Shown here piece after piece: positions 43,676 to 55,070 of a DNA stretch of 64,000 nt. The notes beneath the pieces are model-generated. The model ran no database searches, was not told where the DNA came from, and was given only the letters and a program-made list of their open reading frames with translations. The translations under genes and the position numbers were made by a program. Each line of letters opens with the position of its first letter. Positions within the stretch are counted from its first letter, which is position 1. This DNA comes from Malassezia japonica. Lineage: Eukaryota > Basidiomycota > Malasseziomycetes > Malasseziales > Malasseziaceae. The DNA lies in NCBI RefSeq assembly GCF_029542785.1, contig NC_083371.1:372001-436000 (forward strand). Direction: 5' to 3'.

Positions 43676-44616
43676 ATGCAGTCCGCGCTGCAGACCGTAA
43701 CGCGGAACCTGCCGTGGTTCCTGCTGGACCCTGCGCGGTATATCCTCGGCCAGGTAGGTGGAATGGCTAAGACAGGAATGCTTTAACTCGCTCATTTGGG
43801 ACGTCAACTACACCGACGTCAAGTGCCTGCGCCTCGGGCTCTCCAAAGGCCTCGGCCTCGGGATTGTGGTGTTCGGCAGCATCATCAAGTTTCCGCAGAT
43901 CTACAAGATTGTGAGCGCACGCAGCGCGACAGGCATTAGCCTGGCGATGTATATCCTCGAGGTGATTGCGTACACAATCAGCCTCGTGTACGCGATCCGC
44001 CTGCGCATTCCGTTTAGCACCTATGGCGAGAATGCGAGCTTGACCGTGCAGAGTACGTCGCGCGGCTTACCCAGACATGGTCATTACGCTGCTCATCATT
44101 GCATACTCGCCGATGGACTCGTACTCGCGCCGCGTCACGACCTTTTGCCGCGCGCGGCGCATCTCGACCAACACGCTGTACGTCGTGGTCGGCGCGACGC
44201 TCATGGTCCTCGGCTCGCTGGCGCTCATCTCGGAAACGGCCGTGCCGCCGCCGCTGCTCAAGACGCTCCAGGCGTTCACGATTCCGGTGTCGCTTGCGTC
44301 CAAGGTGCCGCAGATCATGGAGCTGCACCGCGACAAGGCCACCGGCCAGCTCAGCGTGCTCGTCGTCTTTGCGCAGCTCCTCGGGACGCTTGCGCGCGTC
44401 TTTACGACGCTCACCGAGACCAACGACCACCTGCTTTTCTGGGGCTTTGCGCTGGCGACGGTTTTTAATGCGGTGATCGCCGTGCAGGTGCTCTTGTACT
44501 GGAACGGGAACGAGCGCCAGGCTGCGCTCCACGAGAGCCGCTGGTTCGAGGCGGGGAATACGCCGGGGCGGCTGCGCGGCAACGAGCTTCCGGTGGTGGC
44601 GCCCAAGCGGGACTAG
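43676..44616 (+). CDS. MPDU1/Lec35-like PQ-loop membrane protein
   Basis: The 298-residue multi-span membrane protein has two PQ-loop repeats, seen as KFPQIYKI and KVPQIMEL, the pattern of the MPDU1 family. Family members are needed for use of dolichol-phosphate mannose and glucose in the ER. Exons are 43676-43753, 43776-44052 and 44075-44616; both introns are 22 nt. The C-terminus ends in a hydrophilic tail. Only three bases separate its stop from the stop of the convergent MFS gene. Confidence 0.85.
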
Positions 44617-44619
44617 TAT

Positions 44620-46187
44620 TTACAGTTGCACCAGACGCGTCTTGCTCGGCAGCAGCAGCGCAGTCACGGCACATAGACTAAAGAGCACAATGCTGGTAAG
44701 GATCGGCAGCGTCACGCGCATTTCGAGCAGCGCGCCGGCGAGCAGCGGCGCTGCGATGCCGGTAATGCGGCCCAGCGCACTCGCCACGGCACACGCCGTG
44801 CCGCGGATCGACGTGGGGAAGACGTTCGGCGTGTAGCCGTACAGAATCGCGTACGCGGTCGTCGCCGCGAGCGAGACACCCATGCCCGAGAGGACAACGT
44901 ACGCGGGCTCCTCGGTGAGCAAAAAGAGCACCTGCGCGCCGACCGTCGCGAGAAGCGCAAGCGCCAGCGACTTGGCCCGCCCGAGCGGCGACTCGGTGAG
45001 GAGCGCACCGAGCAGACTGCCGGGAACGCTGCTCAGCGCGTACCATACATAGTCGCGCAGGGCCTGTGTCTCATCCGCATCATGCTGCCCAAGCTTGCGC
45101 TGCAAGTAGATGGGGTAAAATGCGTTAAACATGGTAAAGGCGAGCGACATTAGCGCCCACAGCGCCCATGTCAGCAGAACGGCGCGGCGGTGCGGCGGCG
45201 CAACGAGCGGTGCGCTGCGCCGCGCGAGGTCGCGCAGCGGCTTTGCCAGGCGTTCTGGCAGGGAGCCAAGCAGGGGAATGAATGGCGTGCCCATCAGTGC
45301 GTGTGTTTCCGAGTCCTCGTCGGCGTCGGCGTCGGCATCAACACCCGCCGCCACCGGGTCCTCGTCCGCCTCGGGGCGCTGCACGTCGGGCAGCGACAGA
45401 CCCGTCGCGTCGCTATTCGCCTCGGAAATTTCTTGCAACGCATCGCACGCTTCCTGCAGGCGGTGTGTCGCGACGAGGAACGTCGGGCTTTCCTGGACGT
45501 CGAATGGCCAGATGCGCAGCATGGCAAAGAGCGCCGTTATGCCCGCGAGGCTGAGCACGACGTGACGCCACCCCTGGTTTTCGTCGCCTTTTTTGCACGG
45601 CGCATCGTTCGTGCAGCTGTTGCCCGGGAGGAGTAGGAGTGCAATCACCGCACACACGACCGACCCTAGCGAGAAAAAGACGGAAAGGGCGGTCAGGTAG
45701 TAGTGCCGCTTTTTCGGAATCGATTCCAGAAAGAGCGTGCCATCAGTCGGCATGCTCCCCCCCACGCCCGTCCCCACGCCAAAGCACAAGATGCACGCCA
45801 CCGCAAACGACGGTGCCATGCTCAGCAGCGCGCCAAAGAGGGCGGTGATGGCGAGCGTGCGCAGAAACACGTACCGGCGGCCGTACAAATCGGCAAACGA
45901 GCCCCACACTACGCTCCCCAGCGTCATTCCCGCAAAGATGGACGAGGTGAGCACGCCGATGTACGCGTCGCTAATGTGCCAGTGGTCTGGGTCAGTCGCA
46001 CCACCTACACTGCACACGCGGGAGGAGGATGGCGGTCCCCTGGATCCACATCTACGTCAGACACGCTACCCACATTGTCTGCTGCCCATCCCATCCCGCT
46101 CAGCACCAACAGGTGCCACTGGTATGGCCCCATTCCGATACGCGCGAGCGTATCATCCAGCGCACTGGGCGGCGCGTGGGCCGTCAT
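44620..46187 (-). CDS. MFS transporter, sugar/SV2-like
   Basis: A 507-residue major facilitator protein with about 12 membrane segments. Motif A appears as GSFADLYGRRYVF after the second segment. A long acidic cytoplasmic loop (VDADADADEDSE) lies between the two halves. Exons are 46074-46187, 46009-46051 and 44620-45986; both introns are 22 nt, and the middle exon (43 nt) encodes MWIQGTAILLPRVQ, the end of segment 1. One donor is GTGGGT instead of GTACGT. The substrate cannot be told; the closest impression is the SV2-like or organic-solute group. Confidence 0.82.
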
Positions 46188-46208
46188 GGTAGCGCACGGC
46201 GCACCCTC

Positions 46209-46214
46209 CACGTG
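46209..46214. promoter_or_regulatory. CACGTG box in MFS/eIF3h promoter
   Basis: Lies in the middle of the 58 bp between the divergent MFS transporter and eIF3h start codons. Confidence 0.45.
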
Positions 46215-46245
46215 ACTTTTTTGCTTCGTCTTTCCTTCTGCCAAG

Positions 46246-47443
46246 ATGAGCCGCATGGAGAGCTTGGCTGCTGTGGCGCGCCCTGAAGAGGTGCCTGATG
46301 AGCCTACGGAAGAGGAGATTGCTGCGATGAACGAGCTGGATCGTGAGGCGATGCAGCTCGACTCGGAAGTCATTACCGAGGTGCATATCGACGGCATGGT
46401 CCTCATGAAGATCGTGAAGCACTGCAAGGACAACCACGCGAGCAACGGCGCGAACGCGTGGGGCGCTTTGCTGGGTGTGGACGTCGGCGGCACGCTCGAG
46501 GTGTCCAATGTGTTTGGTCTGCCCGGCGCGCGCGACCGCAGCGACGAGGAGGAGCGCAGCACCAAGGGTGGTACGTACATGTTCTGACGCAGCCATGCAA
46601 TACATGGGCGAGATGCTCAAGCTCCTGCGCCAGGTGAGCGCGGACGTGAACCCGGTCGGGCTGTACCAGGGTTGCTTCTTGGGACCCTTTCTCAACTCGG
46701 CCGTGGTCGAGGGGCTGAACACGCTCTCGCTGCTGATGGAGCGCGAGGGCAACCAGGGCCGCGGCAAGGCCGTGCTGCTCGTGCACGACTTTGCGCAGCT
46801 CGCGCAGGGCAATACGGCCGTGCGTGCCTTCCGCCTCTCGTCGTCGTTCGTCGACGCGTACCGCAAGGGCAAGATGACGGTGCAGAACCTCACCGAGCAC
46901 CGCCTCACCTTTTCCAACATCCTCGTGGAGATCCCGGTCGAGCTGCACAACACCGCGCTGCTGAATGCGTTCCTCACCACGCTCACGACCGAGGCGCCGG
47001 AGCCGACGCGCGTCGTGCCCCGCACCAGTAAAGAGGCGCTGCACGCGCCGCCGAACGAGGCAGTGCCGCCGAACTACATGGACCTCAACCTGGCGCTCGA
47101 GCCGGTGCTTGTCTCGAGCGTCGAGACCACGCTCGATACCATGGAGACGTACGCGGCGGAGGCCGGCAACGTCGGCTACCAGGCGCGCCAGGTCGCGCGC
47201 GAAAAGGGACGCGCCGACGCGTATGTCCAGCGCAAAAAGGCCGAGAACGCCTCGCGCGAAGCCGCGGGCCTCGCGCCGCTCCCGATCGAGGACGTGAGCA
47301 AGATGTTCAAGATCCCGGCAGAGCCCAACCGCCTCGAGAGCATGCTCCTGCTCAACCAGCTCTCGCACGCTGCGGGGCGCCTCTCCGAGACGGCGGCGGT
47401 AGGTGCCGTGCAGCTCGATGCGGCACGGACAAGTACGGCATAG
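46246..47443 (+). CDS. Translation initiation factor eIF3 subunit H
   Basis: MPN-domain subunit of eIF3 with 391 residues. The MPN region begins around VHIDGMVLMKIVKHC and includes GANAWGALLGVDVGGTLEVSN, YMGEMLKLLRQVSADVNPVG and KAVLLVHDFAQLAQG. It is followed by a helical C-terminus. The metal-binding set is not complete, as in other eIF3h proteins. One 22-nt intron (46571-46592) splits the MPN domain. With eIF3f at 25720, two MPN subunits of eIF3 are encoded in this window. Confidence 0.92.
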
Positions 47444-47446
47444 AAA

Positions 47447-49744
47447 CTATGACTTTTTTAGCGCTTGCATACGCGCCTCGGCGGCCCGCGCGCGCTTCTC
47501 GCGCTCGATCCGCATACGCATCTCGGGGGAGAGCGTCGCATCGGGCGCGGAGCCCACGCCGCCGACGCGCTGCGTGCCGTTGGCGGCGGGCGGCGCAGCA
47601 GCGGGCGCGGGAGGCGCCGGCTCGGCCGCACGCTCGCGGCTCTGTTCGCGTGCCTCCTTCTCATCGCGCTCGCGCATCTTGTCGCGCATTGCGTTGCGGC
47701 GCGTGCGGGCTTTGGATGCCTGTGCCTCTTCCATCTCGGACGTCAGCGCGGACGGGACACGCGCGCCGCCGGGGCCCATGCCGGCCCAGTCGCACCAGTC
47801 GGGGTGCTCGGCCATCATGCGCCGAAAGACGGTGCGCGCGGGCTTGGTCGTGCACAGGTCGTAGGCAGTGCGGTACGGCGCCTCGGACGCGTCGACCGAC
47901 GGCACAGGCATCGTGGGGTCCGCGCGGCGCTCGAGGAGGTACTGCAGCGCGTCCGGCTGGTCGGCCGCGGCGGCGACCTGCAAAAGCGTCGCAGGGACAA
48001 AGCGCATCTGCTTCGCCTCCGCCTGGCGCCACCACGGGGGGAGGGGCGCATCGATGCTCGGCGCCTCTTGCTCGGCAAGCCAGCCGCCGGGACGCAGCAG
48101 ATCGGCCTCGTGGCGCTCGAGGAACCGCTCGAGGGCATCGACCTTGCCTTTGCGGACCATGGCCACGAGTCGCTCCCAGCGCTCGCGCCGCTTCGTTTCC
48201 TCCGCCCCGGGCTTTGCACGCGGCGTCTTGGGCTTCGGCGGGGGGGGCGGAGGGGCATTGGCCGCGGCGTCGGCACGGAGCGCCTGTGCGATTGCCTCGC
48301 GGTGCGCATCGTCCTGGGCCGCGAGCTGCTCGGGCGACAGGTGTGCGATCTTGACGCGCGTCAGCTCGAGGAAGCACCGCATGATCTCGGCGAGCGTCGG
48401 GCGCTGCGTCGCAATGGGAATGTGCGACAGCGTCCCATCGCGGTGCGGTGCGTCGAGCGGGCTCGTGTGGTTTCCGCCCCAGTTCCACAGGATCCCGCTC
48501 GCAGTGCGCGTGCTGCAGCGCACCCAGACGTGCTCGGAGCGCTCAATGAGCGAGCGCCATCCTGCGCGGCCCAGGAGGCTATGAATCTCGTCGCGCAGCT
48601 GCGCCTCGCCGTGGCGACGCAGGTTCGCACCGGCGCTCTTGGCGTGGCGCCCGGTCGCGTCCTGAGCCGACTGCGCGCCACCCTGCTTGCGGCGCGTCGT
48701 GTACCGGTGAAAGGTCTTGTGTGCAAGCACGACAATGCCGCGCTCCTGTTTCGTGCCCCGCGCGCGCGCACGCTCCGAGAGCGGCGGCGCGTACGCGTTC
48801 AGTGCGACGACGGCCGCCGCAAAGTGGCCGCCGCCCATCATGACAAAAGTCCATAGACGCAGCGGGGGCAGCGCAATCGGCGCTTCGGGGGCGATCTCGG
48901 GCATCTCGTCCGGCGCCTCGTCCTCGGACGAGGAGTCCGACTCGCTCGACTCCTCGTCCGAGCTCTCGAATTCCTCTTCGGTCGGCAGCAGGCCGGCGCC
49001 GTCGAGAATGCTCAGCTGCATGGTACGCCCAATGTGCTTCGTACCTTGCAGGCGCTTGCCGGTCCACCCTTGCTTCGACGGGCGGCACTCGATCGGCGGC
49101 GCTTGGAGCGCTTGGAGCGCCGCCTCTGCCGACTTGGCATCGGTGGCGGGCGCAGACGTCGCGGCAAGCAGCACGTCGCGGTACACGCCAAGCTGCGTCT
49201 GCTCGAGGCGCGCGTCACTCGGCGCATCGCTCCTGCTCTCGAACCAGACGAGCGGCGAGCGCAGCGCGTCCTGCACGGCCTGCGTCCGTGTGCGGCTTGG
49301 CGTATCGTCCTGCGTCGGCGCGGCGTGCAGGTCGAGGCGGTCCAGGAGCGCACTCAGGGTATCGGTATCTTCCAGCTCGTCCTCCTCCTCGATCTGGGCG
49401 CAGAGGCGGTCGAGCTCGGGATTCGTCACGAGCGTCAGGGCGTTGGGCGTGCCGGGCGCTTGGGCGCCGCGCTGCCGCAGCACCAGGTTGTACCTGTGCC
49501 AGAGGCTACGAAAGTGCGCACGCTGCTCGCCGAGATCGGCAAACGGCCCGCACTCGGGGCACAGCGTGCACGCCGGCACGCCGGCAGCGGGCCGTGGGTC
49601 GTGCGTCGGCGCCGGCGCCGGCGCCTTTTCCTCTTCGGCATCGGCGCTGCGCAGCTGCACATTCTGCACGAGCGGCGTGGGGAGGTTGCATACGTATAGA
49701 GGCGTGCTCAGCAGCGCATGTCGCGTACGGCCCGTGTCGGTCAT
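47447..49744 (-). CDS. VMS1: Vms1/ANKZF1-type peptidyl-tRNA hydrolase
   Basis: Ribosome-associated quality-control factor that releases nascent chains from stalled 60S particles. The 765-residue product has an N-terminal zinc finger (CTLCPEC..H..H, about 59-83) and an acidic Ser-rich stretch. The VLRF1 domain has the catalytic-loop Gln in KQGGAQSAQD. Ankyrin-like repeats (LLQVAAAADQPDALQYLLER) and a C-terminal Arg/Glu-rich VIM-like helix, which in homologues binds Cdc48, complete it. The ATG at 49744 is used. Intronless; three bases from the eIF3h stop. Confidence 0.92.
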   Translation of the reverse strand: MTDTGRTRHALLSTPLYVCNLPTPLVQNVQLRSADAEEEKAPAPAPTHDPRPAAGVPACTLCPECGPFADLGEQRAHFRSLWHRYNLVLRQRGAQAPGTPNALTLVTNPELDRLCAQIEEEDELEDTDTLSALLDRLDLHAAPTQDDTPSRTRTQAVQDALRSPLVWFESRSDAPSDARLEQTQLGVYRDVLLAATSAPATDAKSAEAALQALQAPPIECRPSKQGWTGKRLQGTKHIGRTMQLSILDGAGLLPTEEEFESSDEESSESDSSSEDEAPDEMPEIAPEAPIALPPLRLWTFVMMGGGHFAAAVVALNAYAPPLSERARARGTKQERGIVVLAHKTFHRYTTRRKQGGAQSAQDATGRHAKSAGANLRRHGEAQLRDEIHSLLGRAGWRSLIERSEHVWVRCSTRTASGILWNWGGNHTSPLDAPHRDGTLSHIPIATQRPTLAEIMRCFLELTRVKIAHLSPEQLAAQDDAHREAIAQALRADAAANAPPPPPPKPKTPRAKPGAEETKRRERWERLVAMVRKGKVDALERFLERHEADLLRPGGWLAEQEAPSIDAPLPPWWRQAEAKQMRFVPATLLQVAAAADQPDALQYLLERRADPTMPVPSVDASEAPYRTAYDLCTTKPARTVFRRMMAEHPDWCDWAGMGPGGARVPSALTSEMEEAQASKARTRRNAMRDKMRERDEKEAREQSRERAAEPAPPAPAAAPPAANGTQRVGGVGSAPDATLSPEMRMRIEREKRARAAEARMQALKKS

Positions 49745-50000
49745 TCGCAGGGCTAGCGAGGTCGAGAAGAACCTGCGCAGAGGGCCAATGGTGGCAAGAG
49801 TGGAGGCATGGACGATCGGCCCAGGGACCTCGCGCAGCGCAAGCGCGAACGAAGAGGCAGCGACACTGTCTGTGCGCGCGCACGTACGGCGTATACACGG
49901 GCGGCACATGCACGTCATGCCGCAAAACTCGCTGCCATTATGGCCGCGCCTCTTGCGCCTCGGATCGCGTACGTCTAACGCGTCTACGTAGTACAGGGTA

Positions 50001-50638
50001 TTAATAGAATGCCACGGTGTGCAGCAAAGGGTACGGATACGACGCCTGCTGTTGCTCGAGAATCGAGTCCATCTCCTCGTCGATATCCTTTGCCACCTCG
50101 ATCTTGCGCGCAAGGTCGAGAATCGCACGCGAGGCGATATCCGCTTCCTCGTGATTATCCTTGATCTCGATGTTGATGACGTGCACGGAGCGGTTGAGCT
50201 CGGTGCGCCTGCTCAGCAGGTCCTCGCACACGCTATCAAAGCACCGCTCCTCGCACGTAATCACGACGTCGGCGACGCGCCGCGACTCGTGCCAGCGCTC
50301 CGGCGCGTGCTTGATTTTGCGGTTGCGGTCGAGCATATGGAGCAGCCCGTTTGCCTCGTACAGCCGCGGATCCTTCTTCAATAGATCCTGGTACATGTAG
50401 TCGTACGGCGTGCCGAACGCGTAGATGTTCGGCTTGTCGATGGCAGGGCCTGGCATACGCACGGCCGAGCCGGTGCCGGCGGACGTCACCTGCATGCCTG
50501 CTTTCCTGGGTAAGCGCAAAAAACATACAGCAGTGCATTGTGTCCGAACATGGAACGGTTCTGGTTGCTTGCACACACCACACAGAACGACACGCCATGC
50601 TTGCTCGCCGGCGCTCCGTCCATCGCGCCGCTGGCCAT
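50001..50638 (-). CDS. SSU72: RNA polymerase II CTD phosphatase Ssu72
   Basis: Removes Ser5 phosphate from the polymerase II C-terminal domain and works in the cleavage and polyadenylation complex. The 204-residue product has the CX5R loop [10 protein letters not shown] (Cys22, Arg28), then [30 protein letters not shown] and [12 protein letters not shown]. Exons are 50529-50638 and 50001-50505 with a 23-nt intron at 50506-50528. It lies in tandem behind VMS1 on the same strand, with a 256-bp gap. Confidence 0.94.
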
Positions 50639-50694
50639 CGTGTGGAGGAAAAGCCCCGGCCGACCGCGTGCCACGACGGCAGGATGCGCCTGGA

Positions 50695-52698
50695 ATGACG
50701 GATTTTGGTGCGGGCACTTCTACCTCGGCGGGTGCCGAGGATCCGGCGGGGTCGCGGTACATGGATGAGCTGACCTCGCGGCTCCTATCGCAAGCGCAAG
50801 AGATGGCCGCGGCAGAGGCCGCTTCCGAGGCGCCGCGGTCCGAGGAGCTCGACTCGACGACCGCCGCGTCGCTCGAGACGTTCATGGCGAGTCTCAAAGC
50901 GCATCTACAGCTCGCGCCAGAGCCATGGAACGAGGAGCGCACCGTGCGGCGGCGCATGCATAACTGGAGCACGGCAGAGCGCCACGCGCGCATCCGCGAG
51001 GTCGTGCGCGAGCAGATGCGCCAGGCGGCGCACGGCACACCCCACGGCGTGCAGCCACTCATGACGACCGTGCGGTGCCTGCATGCGTCGGTCGCGCAAA
51101 AGTCGTACGGGACAGAGAAGCGCTTCTTGTGCCCTCCGCCGGCGGTCAACGTGCGGGGCTCGCTGCGGCACGCGGAGCACGCCGTGCCGGCGCTCTTTAT
51201 GCAGATCCAGAGCGAAGACGGCGAGCGATTCTCGGGCGAGCAGCTCGCGGCACTCGACGAGGCGCACCAGGCGCGCTTCACCGAGCTGCACGTCACCGGC
51301 ACCGGCAAGGCCAAGAGCTTCCGCCTCCAGCTGCACCTCCTGGCGCGGCGCGAACAAGAAGCGCGCGAGGCCAAGCGCCAGCGCATCGACGAGCACGACA
51401 CGAGCGCGAGCTGGGCGAGCTTTGACTCGGCGCCGATCGGAATCATTTCCAAGCCGTCGAAAAAGTCGGCCAAGGCGCGGCACGCGTCGGCGCACATCAC
51501 CTCGAACGCGTCCGTTTCTCTCTTTAATCGAATCAACTCACAGACGTATCGTACCAAGTACCTCTCTGCCCACGAAGGGCACTTGTCCGCACAGTCGCGT
51601 GCATGGACCGCCTTTCGCCTCGTGCTCCTCGCGCGGCCGCCGCAGGCGCAGGCGCTGGACGTCGACGCGGACGTGCTCACGTACGGCTCGACCATCGTGC
51701 TGGTCGACGAGGTGTCTGGCGCGACGACCGACCCGCTCCTCGTGTGCAAGGTTGACCGCGGCCGCATCCTGCCGCCGCTCGGCGAGGCGCGCGTGACGCT
51801 CGATGACGGGACGCTCGCCGACGAGTCGTACCTGTACGGCGCCGTGAGCCAGATGCAAAAGATTGCACTCATGCGCTTCGTCCCCGACCCCAGCCGCGCA
51901 GAAGGGCACTGGGAGCGCGACGCGCATGCGCCACGCACCTATCTCTGTGCAGGCACGCCGCTGCATGCGAGCGCACAGCACGCGACGCTGCGGCACCTCG
52001 GCGTGCCGCCGCCGCCGCCGCCGCCGCCGGACGACGCCCACGCCCTCCCGCTGACATACGTCGCCGCGAAGCCGGCAGCGTGGGACGGCGCGACGCTCGA
52101 CGATGCCGAAGACGCATTCTGCTGGACGCTTGTCAGCATCTCGCACTTTGAGTACTCGTTCATCGATGTCGACATGCTCGACACGCCGAACGCGCCACCC
52201 GGTGTGGGCCTCGCGCTCACGCCGTTCCCGATCGTGACTACCATGCCATTCTACGACACCAACACACACAAGGTCGCCATGACCGTGCAGCACTTTTTCT
52301 ACGATGCCCATGTGCTGCAATCGCTCGACGAGCCGCTCCTAGAACACATGGAGGTGTGGCTCGGGCCGCTGGGACCGCTCGCGCTCCTCACTGCGCCGAC
52401 GCCGGACGGCGAGCAGGAGACGGACGTCGCGGTCCACCTCCCGCCGCTGCGTGCGATCATTGACGCGGGGGGGTCGTCGCCGCAGTGCACGCTGCCCCTC
52501 CTCTTTGTCCGCGCATTGGACGGGGCGATATACCACTCCGGGCGCCAGGTCGCGTGCCAGGACCTCGTCGCGGTCGTGCGCGCGGCGGGCGACAGCCGCG
52601 CCGCCGAGGCGCTCAAGAAGCTCAACGTCGGCCTCGGCGAGCAGGCCGGCGCGCAGGAGCTTCCGCCAGGGTCCGTATGGACGCTGCGGGTCGTGTAG
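50695..52698 (+). CDS. CSL family transcription factor (CBF11/CBF12-like)
   Basis: DNA-binding protein of the CBF1/RBP-Jkappa/Su(H)/Lag-1 family, 667 residues. The Rel-like N-terminal domain is seen in [23 protein letters not shown]. The beta-trefoil contains [15 protein letters not shown] and CKVDRG, with [11 protein letters not shown] before a Pro-rich loop of eight prolines. An IPT-type C-terminal domain ([17 protein letters not shown]-like [12 protein letters not shown]) follows. The basic segment [13 protein letters not shown] may contact DNA or act in nuclear entry. Fungal CSL proteins act without Notch in cell-cycle and adhesion control. Intronless. Confidence 0.88.
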   Translation: MTDFGAGTSTSAGAEDPAGSRYMDELTSRLLSQAQEMAAAEAASEAPRSEELDSTTAASLETFMASLKAHLQLAPEPWNEERTVRRRMHNWSTAERHARIREVVREQMRQAAHGTPHGVQPLMTTVRCLHASVAQKSYGTEKRFLCPPPAVNVRGSLRHAEHAVPALFMQIQSEDGERFSGEQLAALDEAHQARFTELHVTGTGKAKSFRLQLHLLARREQEAREAKRQRIDEHDTSASWASFDSAPIGIISKPSKKSAKARHASAHITSNASVSLFNRINSQTYRTKYLSAHEGHLSAQSRAWTAFRLVLLARPPQAQALDVDADVLTYGSTIVLVDEVSGATTDPLLVCKVDRGRILPPLGEARVTLDDGTLADESYLYGAVSQMQKIALMRFVPDPSRAEGHWERDAHAPRTYLCAGTPLHASAQHATLRHLGVPPPPPPPPDDAHALPLTYVAAKPAAWDGATLDDAEDAFCWTLVSISHFEYSFIDVDMLDTPNAPPGVGLALTPFPIVTTMPFYDTNTHKVAMTVQHFFYDAHVLQSLDEPLLEHMEVWLGPLGPLALLTAPTPDGEQETDVAVHLPPLRAIIDAGGSSPQCTLPLLFVRALDGAIYHSGRQVACQDLVAVVRAAGDSRAAEALKKLNVGLGEQAGAQELPPGSVWTLRVV

Positions 52699-52717
52699 AG
52701 TATAGTGCGATAATAGA

Positions 52718-54229
52718 CTACAAGAGCAACGGCGGCCGCGCGCCGTCGACGCACCCAATCGGCGTCGGCTGCCACTGCGCCGCAAGCGACCAGCCGGGCA
52801 GCGCACTCGGCGCGGCTGGCGCCTCGTCGACGGCCATCGGAGGCGGGCGGTCGAGACCACGCAGCAGGCGGCTGCGCGCCTCCATCTCGGGTAGCACGTC
52901 GAGCTCGGTGCCTGGCGCCGCGTCGTGCAGTGCAATCAGCGCCGCGACACGCTCGGCGAGCGGCCCTTGCGCAAGGTGCTGCGCAAGCGCCCACGTCGCG
53001 GGCGACGCGACCTCCATGCAGTGCTGCAGCACGATCCGCCGCAGTACTGCCGAGTTCTGCGTCGCGTCCCACACTGGCACGGACTCGGCGTCGTCCTGCG
53101 CACTGCCGAGGTCCACGGCGCTCGGCGCTTGGCGCCAGCGGGGCACGTCGAGTGTCGCGTGCAGCGTGTCGTACGGCGCGTCGAGCGCAAGGTGCGCAAG
53201 CCACGCACGCGCGACGGCCGCGTACGACTTTTCTTTTGCGGTCGTGCCGCTCCCAGCGACCTGCGCCAAAGCCTGGATCAGGATGGGGAGGAAAACCGGA
53301 AAGGCCGCGTGCATCGCACGCAGCAGAGGGTCCCACAGCTCGGTATGCTCGCTCGGCAGCGACTCGAGCGGCGCGTCGTCGCGCGCCTGCAGCGCACGCT
53401 GCTCTTTTGTCTGGGGAATCAAGGCGCCTGGAAGCAGCAGCTGGGTCACGAGGAGCATGAGCACGGACGCGGTGCATGTAAACGTTTCGCCGTGCTCCTC
53501 GCCGCGCGGCGCGCTGCCTGCAAGCAGCGTGCTGCCGTCCGAGGCGAGCGCAAGGCGCCGTGCCGTCTCGGCCTGCACCCACTGCTCGAGGTCGCCGACA
53601 GTCTTGACGAGCGGCGGCGCACCACGCAAGGCTAGCGAACGGTCGCGTGCGAGTGCGTGCGCCTGTATGCGGTAGGTATGCAGCAGCTGTGCGGCGGCGG
53701 CAGCGGCTTCGCGGCGGGGCTCGTCGTCGTCGAGCACGTCGGCGGCCGGCTCGTGCGACGGCGAGAGCGTCGGCTGCCAATAGTGCTGGTCGAGCCATGC
53801 AAGGGCCATGGTGCATGCCTCGCGGCATACAGCCATGCTCGGTAGCTCTTCGTGCGTCGCAAAGTGCCGGACTTGGACGAGCCACTGCGGCAGGCCGATG
53901 CGGTCGGCAATCGCGCCGATGGACTGCGCAAACATGCCGGTCTGGAACGTATCGACAATCGAGTTCACGAAGCGCACGAGGCCCATGGCGTACGCCGCGC
54001 GTGTGCCCTCGCTCTCCCCCGCGAGGCCGTCGAGGAGGCGCGCCTGCACGAGCAGCGATGTCGCCTCTACGGCCTGGGGGCACGCTGCGCGCGCCATCCA
54101 AAGCCGTGTAATCTTGAGCGCGCTCTGCAGAGCCGCAACATCGTTCGCGTCGCCATACAGCAACGCGTGGACGTACTGCAGCTCCTCGTGCCCCGGCGCA
54201 TAAAACGGCGTCCGGCGCGGCAGGCGCAT
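52718..54229 (-). CDS. LAS1: Pre-rRNA ITS2 endonuclease Las1
   Basis: HEPN-family nuclease that cuts ITS2 in pre-60S maturation together with Grc3. The 503-residue product has the N-terminal LAS1 domain: LVRFVNSIVD, SIGAIADRIGLPQWLVQVRH and the catalytic RHFATH (R121, H126), then ATHEELPS and LDQHYW. The C-terminal half is poorly conserved and Ala/Leu-rich, as in other fungi. Intronless. It is convergent with the CSL gene (19 bp) and divergent from the thioredoxin-fold gene (58 bp). Confidence 0.92.
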   Translation of the reverse strand: MRLPRRTPFYAPGHEELQYVHALLYGDANDVAALQSALKITRLWMARAACPQAVEATSLLVQARLLDGLAGESEGTRAAYAMGLVRFVNSIVDTFQTGMFAQSIGAIADRIGLPQWLVQVRHFATHEELPSMAVCREACTMALAWLDQHYWQPTLSPSHEPAADVLDDDEPRREAAAAAAQLLHTYRIQAHALARDRSLALRGAPPLVKTVGDLEQWVQAETARRLALASDGSTLLAGSAPRGEEHGETFTCTASVLMLLVTQLLLPGALIPQTKEQRALQARDDAPLESLPSEHTELWDPLLRAMHAAFPVFLPILIQALAQVAGSGTTAKEKSYAAVARAWLAHLALDAPYDTLHATLDVPRWRQAPSAVDLGSAQDDAESVPVWDATQNSAVLRRIVLQHCMEVASPATWALAQHLAQGPLAERVAALIALHDAAPGTELDVLPEMEARSRLLRGLDRPPPMAVDEAPAAPSALPGWSLAAQWQPTPIGCVDGARPPLLL

Positions 54230-54249
54230 TTTTTCGTGGTGGAGTAAGC

Positions 54250-54255
54250 CACGTG
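54250..54255. promoter_or_regulatory. CACGTG box in LAS1/thioredoxin-fold gene promoter
   Basis: The box, in GCCACGTGGC, lies within the 58 bp between divergent start codons at 54229 and 54288. Confidence 0.45.
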
Positions 54256-54287
54256 GCCGGGCACGGGCCGCCCCGCCCTACCCCACC

Positions 54288-55039
54288 ATGGCGCTCCCCC
54301 CCGCACTGCAAGCGCTCGCGATTGGCTCGGTGTCCGCACCGAATGTGCTCGAACTCTATGTCGACTACCTTTGTACGTGCACCTACTAACCCAGGCCCTT
54401 TTTCTGCTAAGATTTTGAACAACTTCCAGAGCCAGGTGGTGCCTCTGCTCTTTGGCGAGCAGGCGCCGTTCCGTGGCAAGGTGCGTGTCATTGTGCGCCC
54501 CGTCCCCCAGCCGTGGCACGCCTCGTCCTCGCTCCTGCACGAGACGGCGCTGGCTGTGGCGCGCCTCTCGCTCACGGACCGTGTGGCGCTCGAGGATCCC
54601 GAGAAGAACGCCTTCTGGGTCTTTTCGCAGGCGCTCATGAAGGAGAGCGAGCGCTGGTACGACGGCCCTGCGCGCTCCAAGAACCCTGATCAGGTGCGTG
54701 CGGAGCTCGCGACGCTCGCGGTCAACGTCCTCGGCGAGGACGTGCGCAAGGCCAAGAAGGAGTCGATCGTCGCCCTCGACGGGCAGCCCCTTGGCCAGGC
54801 CGTGCGCTCCTGGACCCGCGTCTCAGACGAGGGCAACGCCGGCTCGAAGATCGTGCCGGATCTCAAGTACTGCGTACGTCGCTATGCTGACCCAGATCAA
54901 AATCGGACGCCAGAACGGCATTCACATCACGCCGACTGCACTCTGGAACGGCGTCGTGGAGCCGTCCATCTCCTCGTCCTTCTCGCAGGAGGAGTGGCGC
55001 AAGTTCCTCGACGAGCGCGTGCCGAAGGCCAATATCTAG
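54288..55039 (+). CDS. Thioredoxin-fold (DsbA-like) protein of unknown function
   Basis: A 235-residue product with YVDYLCPFSAKI near the N-terminus, which resembles the active-site helix of DsbA-like proteins but keeps only one Cys (CPFS). A helical insert (SLTDRVALEDPEKNAFWVFSQAL) and a returning ITPTALWNGVVEPSISSSF with the cis-Pro-like TPT follow. Exons are 54288-54372, 54395-54873 and 54896-55039; both introns are 22 nt. No signal peptide is clear. A redox role is uncertain because the second Cys is absent. Confidence 0.7.
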
Positions 55040-55070
55040 CCGTAGAATTGTGGAGGTCCCGAATTTGACC

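Noticed and set aside
49745..50128. In-frame upstream extension of VMS1
   Set aside because: It begins with a non-ATG codon, overlaps the C-terminal codons of SSU72, and its sequence does not look like the family. The ATG at 49744 gives a normal start.
52299..54680. 793-codon minus-strand frame overlapping LAS1
   Set aside because: It is in a different frame from LAS1, Arg/Ala/Cys-rich and without motifs, while LAS1 in the other frame has the catalytic HEPN motif.
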